In this document: positions 6,844 to 11,125 of the stretch, piece by piece
How the letters are laid out: each line of letters starts with the position of its first letter
Position numbering within the stretch: the stretch's first letter is position 1
NCBI GenBank assembly: GCA_017407725.1
Contig: JAFQWB010000058.1
Location: 1-11,125 of the forward strand
Direction of reading: 5' to 3'
Length of the DNA stretch: 11,125 nt
Origin: Clostridia bacterium
GTDB lineage: Bacteria > Bacillota_A > Clostridia > Oscillospirales > CAG-272
Translations under genes and position numbers: made by a program
Notes under the pieces: model-generated
The model's input: only the letters and a program-made list of their open reading frames with translations
What the model was told of the DNA's origin: nothing
The model's database searches: none

Positions 6844-8949
6844 ATGCAGAGACCTGTAGATGCATGGCGCTCTTTTGAGGGCGGTACGTGGGAAAAGGAA
6901 ATAAACGTAAGAAGCTTTATAAAGCATAATTATACCCCATATGACGGGGACGAATCCTTCCTTGAAGGACCTACCAAAACAACAACCGAGCTTTGGGGAA
7001 AGGTGCTTGAGCTTTTTGCTCTTGAAAGAGAGCGCGGCGGTGTTCTCAACATGGACACAAAGATCATAAGCACAATAACCTCGCATGCGCCGGGATATAT
7101 AGACAGAGATATGGAGAAGATCGTCGGTCTTCAGACAGACGAGCCCTTGAAGCGTGCTCTTATGCCTTACGGCGGAATCAGAATGGCTGAAAAGGCGTGT
7201 GCCGATAACGGATATGAGCTTGACAGTGAGGTAAAGGAATTCTTTACTGTTCACAGAAAGACTCACAATGCGGGAGTATTTGATGCATACACACCCGAAA
7301 TGAGAGCTTGCCGTTCAAGCCACATTATCACAGGACTTCCCGATGCTTACGGAAGAGGAAGAATAATCGGTGACTACAGAAGAGTTGCTCTTTACGGTGT
7401 TGACAGACTTATCGAGGATAAGAACGAGCAGAAGGAAACTACACGCTCAACCATGTATGCCGAGATAATCAGAGACAGAGAAGAGATATCAGAGCAGATC
7501 CGCGCTCTTGAGGATCTCAAGAAGATGGCAAAGAGCTACGGCTTTGATATTTCAAGACCCGCAAACGATACCAAGGAAGCGGTTCAGTGGATGTACTTCG
7601 GCTATCTTGCCGCAGTTAAGGAACAGAACGGCGCCGCAATGTCGCTTGGAAGAACCTCTACCTTCATTGACGTGTACGCAGAGCGCGACCTCAAGGAAGG
7701 CAGATATACAGAATCCGAAATTCAGGAGATAATCGACCACTTCATTATGAAGTTAAGACTTGTAAAGTTCGCAAGAACACCCGAGTACAATGCACTCTTC
7801 TCGGGCGACCCTCAGTGGGTAACAGAGTCTATCGGAGGCGTTGCAATTGACGGACGTCACCTTGTAACAAAGACCTCGTACAGATATCTTCACACGCTCT
7901 CGAACCTCGGACCTGCACCAGAGCCTAACCTTACGGTGCTCTGGTCGACAAGACTTCCCGAGAACTTCAAGCGCTTCTGCGCAAAGACCTCTATTGAAAC
8001 CTCATCTGTTCAGTATGAAAACGACGATATGATGAGATTCACACACGGCGACGACTATGCGATCGCCTGCTGTGTATCGAGTATGAATATAGGAAGAGAG
8101 ATGCAGTTATTCGGTGCAAGAGCAAAACTTGCAAAGTGACTTCTCTATGCTATAAACGGAGGCGTGGATGAGATCTCCGGCAAGCAGATAGGACCTAACT
8201 ACAGACCTATCACAAGCGAATATCTTGATTACGACGATGTAATGGCAAAATATGACGAGATGATGCAGTGGCTTGCAAACGTATACGTAAATATGCTTAA
8301 CATAATTCACTATATGCACGATAAGTACTGCTACGAAAAGCTTCAGATGGCTCTCCACGATAAGGACGTTACACGTTGGTTCGCAACCGGTATTGCGGGA
8401 CTTTCGGTAGTTGCAGACTCGCTTTCCGCAATAAAGTATGCAAAGGTAAAGCCTATCAGAAACGAAAACGGAATTGCCGTTGATTATGAGGTTGAGGGCG
8501 ACTTCCCCAAGTACGGTAACAATGATGACAGAGTTGACGAGATCGCGTACGATATCGTTCACAGATTCATGGGTCATATAAAGAAGAATCACACTTACAG
8601 AGAAAGCATCCCCACCACGTCTATTCTCACCATCACATCTAACGTTGTGTACGGAAAGAATACGGGCGCAACACCCGACGGACGTAAGAGAGGCGAGGCG
8701 TTTGCACCGGGTGCAAACCCGATGCACAGAAGAGATACACACGGTGCGGTAGCATCGCTCTCGTCTGTAGCAAAGCTTCCCTTCAAGGACGCGCGCGACG
8801 GTATTTCAAACACCTTCTCGATCATTCCGGGCGCACTCGGAAAGGAAGACAGTATTTTCCTCGGAGATATCGACGTGGATCTCTGCTGTGAAGGCGGAGC
8901 TTGCATATCTCCCACTCTCTTTGAGGGACTTGACGGAGATAATAACTAA
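6844..8949 (+). CDS. pflB: pyruvate formate-lyase catalytic body, without glycyl-radical domain and with an in-frame TGA
   Basis: Formate acetyltransferase body (701 codons plus stop) that cleaves pyruvate with CoA to formate and acetyl-CoA by a radical mechanism. Close similarity to E. coli PflB runs throughout: [17 protein letters not shown] at 164-180, [27 protein letters not shown], and the catalytic pair in IACCVSSM (Cys409 and Cys410). Translation meets TGA at codon 432 (8137-8139) exactly inside the conserved '[15 protein letters not shown]' stretch, then resumes in frame with normal PFL sequence to TAA at 8947-8949. The C-terminal radical-glycine domain (about 60-80 residues) is absent and is encoded by the next gene. 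AAGGAG lies about 8 nt before the ATG. Either the gene is newly broken, the base is an error, or TGA is recoded. The rest of the reading frame is undamaged. Confidence 0.9.
8137..8139 (+). other. in-frame TGA codon within pflB
   Basis: The codon aligns with Thr441 of E. coli PFL, a variable position where I recall Ala, Ser, Thr or Cys in homologues. One substitution from TGC, TGT, TCA or GGA would create it. TGA is a normal stop elsewhere here: it ends htpG, the P-protein-like gene, the glycyl-radical gene and pflA. A genome-wide change of code is therefore excluded. Confidence 0.95.
8157..8179 (+). other. hairpin downstream of the pflB TGA, SECIS-like placement
   Basis: CGGAG (8157-8161) pairs with CTCCG (8175-8179) around a 13-nt loop that begins with G; one G-U pair could extend the stem. 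The loop begins 23 nt after the TGA. This fits the loose published bacterial SECIS pattern (loop 16-37 nt after UGA, stem of at least 4 bp, G among the first loop bases). The stem is short, and the coding sequence (NGGVDE) constrains these bases, so chance is quite possible. Confidence 0.25.
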
Positions 8950-8970
8950 TTAAAGATAAGGAGAGATAAT

Positions 8971-9213
8971 ATGGCAGCAACACAAAGTCAGATAGATAAT
9001 CTTGTAGCACTTCTTGACGGATACGTACAGAAGGGCGGACACCACCTTAACGTAAACGTGTTTACAAAGGAAACTCTTCTTGATGCTCAGGCACATCCCG
9101 AGAAATATCCTCAGCTCACCATAAGAGTAAGCGGATATGCGGTAAACTTCATAAAGCTCACCAAGGAGCAGCAGGACGAGGTAATCTCAAGAACCTTCCA
9201 CGATAAGATCTGA
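8971..9213 (+). CDS. stand-alone glycyl-radical domain of pyruvate formate-lyase (GrcA-like)
   Basis: An 80-residue protein carrying the C-terminal radical domain missing from the preceding gene. It contains [10 protein letters not shown] at 22-31, [17 protein letters not shown] at 42-58 and the tail [14 protein letters not shown] at 63-76. Gly55 in RVSGYA is the expected radical glycine (Gly734 in E. coli PFL). E. coli GrcA/YfiD is longer (about 127 residues) with an unrelated N-terminus. Here the first 20 residues ([13 protein letters not shown]) instead match the linker of full-length PFL, so this looks like a cut-off piece of PFL rather than a spare-part protein. AAGGAGAG ends about 6 nt before the ATG, so it is translated independently, 21 bp after the pflB stop. 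pflA begins 2 bp later. It should dock on the PFL body and be activated by PflA. Confidence 0.93.
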   Translation: MAATQSQIDNLVALLDGYVQKGGHHLNVNVFTKETLLDAQAHPEKYPQLTIRVSGYAVNFIKLTKEQQDEVISRTFHDKI

Positions 9214-9215
9214 TC

Positions 9216-9977
9216 ATGATCGGAAGGGTACATTCGCTCGAAAGCTTCGGCACGGTTGACGGACCGGGCATAAGGTACGTAGTATTTATGCAGGGCTGTC
9301 CAATGCGCTGCGCTTACTGTCACAATCCCGATACGTGGGATATCTCACTTGGGAGCGAGGTCAGTGATGACGGTATAATTGCCGAATACAAAAAGAACGA
9401 GATCTTCTATAAAAACGGTGGAATAACCGTCACAGGCGGAGAACCTCTTTTGCAGATCGATTTTCTCATATCGCTTTTCAAAAAGGCGAAGAGTGAGGGG
9501 ATCCACACCTGTATCGATACCTCGGGAATTGCTTTCAATAGAGAAAACGGCGACTGTGTAAGAAAGACCGAAGAGCTTCTTTCGTACACAGATCTCGTGA
9601 TACTTGATATAAAGCATCTTGACAGCGAAAAGCATAAAAGCCTCACGGGGTGCGATAATAAAAGCATTCTTGATTTTGCGCGCTTTGTCGATTTGCTCGG
9701 TGTGGATATCTGGATTCGCAGAGTAGTCGTTCAGTCGCTCACAGACGATCCGTCGGAGCTTTTTGCGCTCGGCGAGTTTATAGGCGGTCTGAAAAGCCTT
9801 AAAGCACTTGATGCTATTCCGTATCATACTCTCGGAGTTCACAAATATAAAGAGCTTGGTCTTGATTATGCGCTTGAGGGTGTGCCAAACACGACGAAAG
9901 ACAAGGCAAGAGAAGCGAGAGCGCACATACTTGAAGGAATAAAAAAAGCACGAAATAAAAAAATGACAGAGAACTGA
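9216..9977 (+). CDS. pflA: pyruvate formate-lyase activating enzyme (radical SAM)
   Basis: A 253-residue radical-SAM enzyme that uses a 4Fe-4S cluster and S-adenosylmethionine to abstract hydrogen from the radical glycine of PFL. The N-terminus FGTVDGPGIRYVVFMQGCPMRC is typical of the PflA family, and the cluster motif CxxxCxxC is Cys28-Cys32-Cys35 in CPMRCAYC. GGEPLLQ is the SAM-contacting GGEP motif. The length is usual for PflA, which lacks the extra ferredoxin-like insert of other activases. The start lies 2 bp after the upstream TGA with no strong ribosome binding site, indicating translational coupling to the glycyl-radical gene that is its substrate. The stop codon lies inside the terminator hairpin. 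Confidence 0.95.
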   Translation: MIGRVHSLESFGTVDGPGIRYVVFMQGCPMRCAYCHNPDTWDISLGSEVSDDGIIAEYKKNEIFYKNGGITVTGGEPLLQIDFLISLFKKAKSEGIHTCIDTSGIAFNRENGDCVRKTEELLSYTDLVILDIKHLDSEKHKSLTGCDNKSILDFARFVDLLGVDIWIRRVVVQSLTDDPSELFALGEFIGGLKSLKALDAIPYHTLGVHKYKELGLDYALEGVPNTTKDKAREARAHILEGIKKARNKKMTEN

Positions 9978-9994
9978 AATTCTCTGTCATTTTT
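9959..9994. terminator. bidirectional terminator between pflA and the PyrE-like gene
   Basis: A 15-bp stem, with core ATGACAGAGAA (9963-9973) pairing with TTCTCTGTCAT (9980-9990), and A/T pairs extending it, closes a 6-nt loop that contains the pflA stop codon. T-rich tracts follow on both strands, so it serves both converging genes. Confidence 0.9.
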
Positions 9995-10006
9995 ATTTTT
10001 ACATTT

Positions 10007-10651
10007 TTACAGCTTTGAGAAGCCGTGTGAATTCATAAGAGCATCGATGTGCTCGCCCGCCTTGCAAAGAGGACATTCGTGAGAGGGAAGCGAGAAGTAA
10101 CCGGGAAGGTCGTTGGGGTCGAATACCGAGTTAACCTCGTATCCCGCGCACTCCTTGGCGGTAGCAAAGATCGATGCAATTCCGACTACCGATCCGCCGT
10201 AGTACTTGATAGCCTCGATAGCGGCCTTAGCGGTAAAGCCGGTTGCGATGGAAACGGCAAGAACAAGAACGTGCTTGCCCTTTATCATAGGAACGATATT
10301 GTCTCTGAATAAAAGCTGAGAAGAGCCTGTTGTTTCGGGAGTTACAACGTATACTGTCTGATGCGCGTTCACGTTTACAAAGTTTCCTTTGGTGATCTCT
10401 CCTGCAAGAAGCGCACCGATAACCTCTGTTCCGTCAAGGCAGAGGATGGTATCGATCATAGTTCCGCCGAAATTATATTTCTGTGCAAGCTCCTCGGCAA
10501 CAGCCTTAGCCTCTGAATAACGTGATTTCTGAACAGAAACGTCTATATAATAGTTGCTGTGTGCGTGATTGGTAGCGAAATGACCCTTTGCGACTCTTAA
10601 ATGAAGGTTGTTCCTTTTTGTTTTATACTTAAAAACTTCTGTTGTAGGCAT
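10007..10651 (-). CDS. PyrE-like (orotate) phosphoribosyltransferase family protein with altered PRPP loop
   Basis: A 214-residue type I phosphoribosyltransferase-fold protein, of orotate phosphoribosyltransferase size. The 'flexible loop' and core are recognisable (NHAHSNYYIDVS near the N-terminus, DTILCLDGTEVIGALLAGEI, then the PRPP-loop strand). In the PRPP loop the normal pair of acidic residues is replaced: the segment reads VLVLAVSIATGFT where VLVVDDVITTGGS would be typical. The C-terminus has CPLCKAGEHI, a CxxC segment seen in some PyrE-like proteins. The first ATG (10660) directly abuts AAGGAG, so the next Met (10651, 9 nt from AAGGAG) is the likelier start. It stands alone, facing pflA across a shared terminator. 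It could be a pyrimidine or purine salvage enzyme or a PRPP sensor; I recall similar clostridial proteins annotated as PyrE, not verified. Confidence 0.8.
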   Translation of the reverse strand: MPTTEVFKYKTKRNNLHLRVAKGHFATNHAHSNYYIDVSVQKSRYSEAKAVAEELAQKYNFGGTMIDTILCLDGTEVIGALLAGEITKGNFVNVNAHQTVYVVTPETTGSSQLLFRDNIVPMIKGKHVLVLAVSIATGFTAKAAIEAIKYYGGSVVGIASIFATAKECAGYEVNSVFDPNDLPGYFSLPSHECPLCKAGEHIDALMNSHGFSKL

Positions 10652-10692
10652 TTTTCGCATCTCCTTGTGTATTTTTATGGTTTGGTGCAGAT

Positions 10693-10721
10693 ATTATATA
10701 ACATTTTTTTGAAAAAATCAA
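10693..10721 (-). promoter_or_regulatory. promoter of the PyrE-like gene, inside the left inverted-repeat arm
   Basis: On the minus strand TTGATT (10716-10721) and TATAAT (10693-10698) are 17 bp apart. The -35 lies in the 81-bp repeat and the -10 straddles its edge. A 15-nt palindrome, ACAGAAA-N-TTTCTGT at 10729-10743, sits 7 bp upstream of the -35 and could bind a regulator. Confidence 0.65.
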
Positions 10722-10774
10722 TAAAACCACAGAAATTTTCTGTAAAAAGTTTTCAAAAGGGGAATAAATATGCA
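10694..10774. repeat. 81-bp perfect inverted repeat, left arm
   Basis: These 81 bases are the exact reverse complement of 11045-11125. Beyond 10774 the two arms diverge at once; on the other side the comparison is cut off by the window edge, so the repeat may be longer. The arm contains most of the promoter of the PyrE-like gene and the ACAGAAA palindrome. Confidence 0.9.
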
Positions 10775-10790
10775 AGACAGCACATATGTC

Positions 10791-10860
10791 ACTCCGTTTC
10801 CTGCGCCGTACCACATCATCCCACCGTACTAGTAGGGGCGGAACGTGTAGCCCGTTTTAT
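10791..10860 (+). repeat. dispersed repeat, right copy
   Basis: Matches 181-250 in the same orientation, with 10831-10860 differing by one base from 221-250 and the upstream 40 bp less well conserved. It lies in the spacer between the two inverted-repeat arms. Confidence 0.7.
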
Positions 10861-10903
10861 AAAATTAACACTCCGAATTAAATCTTGCACGGACTAACGT
10901 ATA

Positions 10904-10959
10904 TCTCCTCATCCGTCATCCTAATCGGATGCCACCTTCTCCCCAGGAGAAGGCTTTTT
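10904..10959 (+). repeat. MITE-like hairpin repeat, terminator-shaped
   Basis: CCTTCTCC (10935-10942) pairs with GGAGAAGG (10946-10953) around CCA, followed by CTTTTT, which looks like a rho-independent terminator. It is preceded by CTCCTCATCCGTCATCC, with ATCCG/CGGAT (10911-10915, 10926-10930) forming a second small stem. The wording 'CTCATCCGTC ... CCACCTTCTCCCC' resembles an abundant intergenic repeat I recall from gut Firmicutes; this is not checked. Confidence 0.5.
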
Positions 10960-11044
10960 GTGTATCATCCTTCGCAAAAAGAAAATGACATCTGTTGATT
11001 GGGTTTGAATAAAGGGTAAAGATAATTGCTTCGTGGCGATAGCC

Positions 11045-11125
11045 TGCATATTTATTCCCCTTTTGAAAACTTTTTACAGAAAATTTCTGTGGTTTTATTG
11101 ATTTTTTCAAAAAAATGTTATATAA
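11045..11125. repeat. 81-bp perfect inverted repeat, right arm
   Basis: Exact reverse complement of 10694-10774, running to the last base of the window. The spacer between the arms (10775-11044, 270 bp) holds the dispersed repeat and the terminator-like hairpin and no credible gene. Confidence 0.9.
11098..11125 (+). promoter_or_regulatory. mirror-image promoter pointing out of the window
   Basis: By symmetry with the left arm, TTGATT at 11098-11103 is followed after 17 bp by TATAA at 11121-11125, one base short of a full -10 at the window edge. The palindrome ACAGAAA-N-TTTCTGT lies at 11076-11090. If the next base is T, this is a copy of the promoter of the PyrE-like gene driving whatever lies to the right. 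Confidence 0.5.

Noticed and set aside
8164..8949. Independent gene starting at GTG 8164 after the pflB TGA
   Set aside because: The GGAGG at 8158-8162 is only 1 nt from the GTG, too close for initiation, and the sequence is plainly the continuation of PFL.
6844..8949. Alternative genetic code with TGA as sense codon
   Set aside because: TGA ends htpG, the P-protein-like gene, the glycyl-radical gene and pflA at their expected C-termini.
10694..11125. CRISPR array or insertion sequence at the right end
   Set aside because: Only two copies in inverted orientation, with a 270-bp spacer and no transposase or cas gene.

Overview
The window reads as ordinary chromosomal DNA from an anaerobic, fermentative, moderately low-GC Firmicute, most likely an uncultured gut-type clostridium (Oscillospiraceae or relatives). 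Supporting signs are strong AAGGAG-type ribosome binding sites, frequent AGA arginine codons, an oxygen-sensitive pyruvate formate-lyase (PFL) locus, and clostridial-looking HtpG, phosphohexomutase, TSCPD and PyrE-like proteins. Both ends of the window are gene-poor and rich in repeats. It could be a contig broken at repeats, but the sequence alone cannot prove that.

Layout: (1) 1-382, non-coding, a chain of hairpins, a dispersed repeat and a probable terminator. (2) 383-5153, a minus-strand operon read htpG chaperone -> prephenate-dehydratase-like protein -> TSCPD four-cysteine protein -> phosphoglucomutase/phosphomannomutase, with an ATGA overlap between the first two and short gaps after that. 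(3) 5268-6554, a minus-strand CPA-type cation:proton antiporter with a textbook promoter (TTGACA-N17-TATAAT). (4) 6555-6843, a divergent control region. (5) 6844-9977, a plus-strand pfl operon: PFL catalytic body, a separate 80-residue glycyl-radical domain, and the radical-SAM activating enzyme, closed by a bidirectional terminator. (6) 10007-10651, a minus-strand PyrE-like phosphoribosyltransferase. (7) 10652-11125, non-coding, with a perfect 81-bp inverted repeat carrying a promoter in each arm, around a copy of the dispersed repeat and a terminator-like hairpin.

The most notable locus is pfl. The enzyme is split in two: the Cys-Cys active site lies in a roughly 701-residue body, and the radical glycine lies in its own small gene 21 bp downstream with its own ribosome binding site. 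In addition the body is interrupted by an in-frame TGA at codon 432, 22 residues after the catalytic cysteines, while conserved PFL sequence continues in the same frame. A recent nonsense mutation or sequencing error is the simplest explanation. However, a hairpin at 8157-8179 has the placement expected of a bacterial SECIS element, so recoding deserves a test.

Working together, PFL body, glycyl-radical subunit and activase would cleave pyruvate with CoA to formate and acetyl-CoA under anoxia. The minus-strand operon combines protein folding with sugar-phosphate metabolism and an apparently degenerate P-protein-like sensor or enzyme of unknown role.
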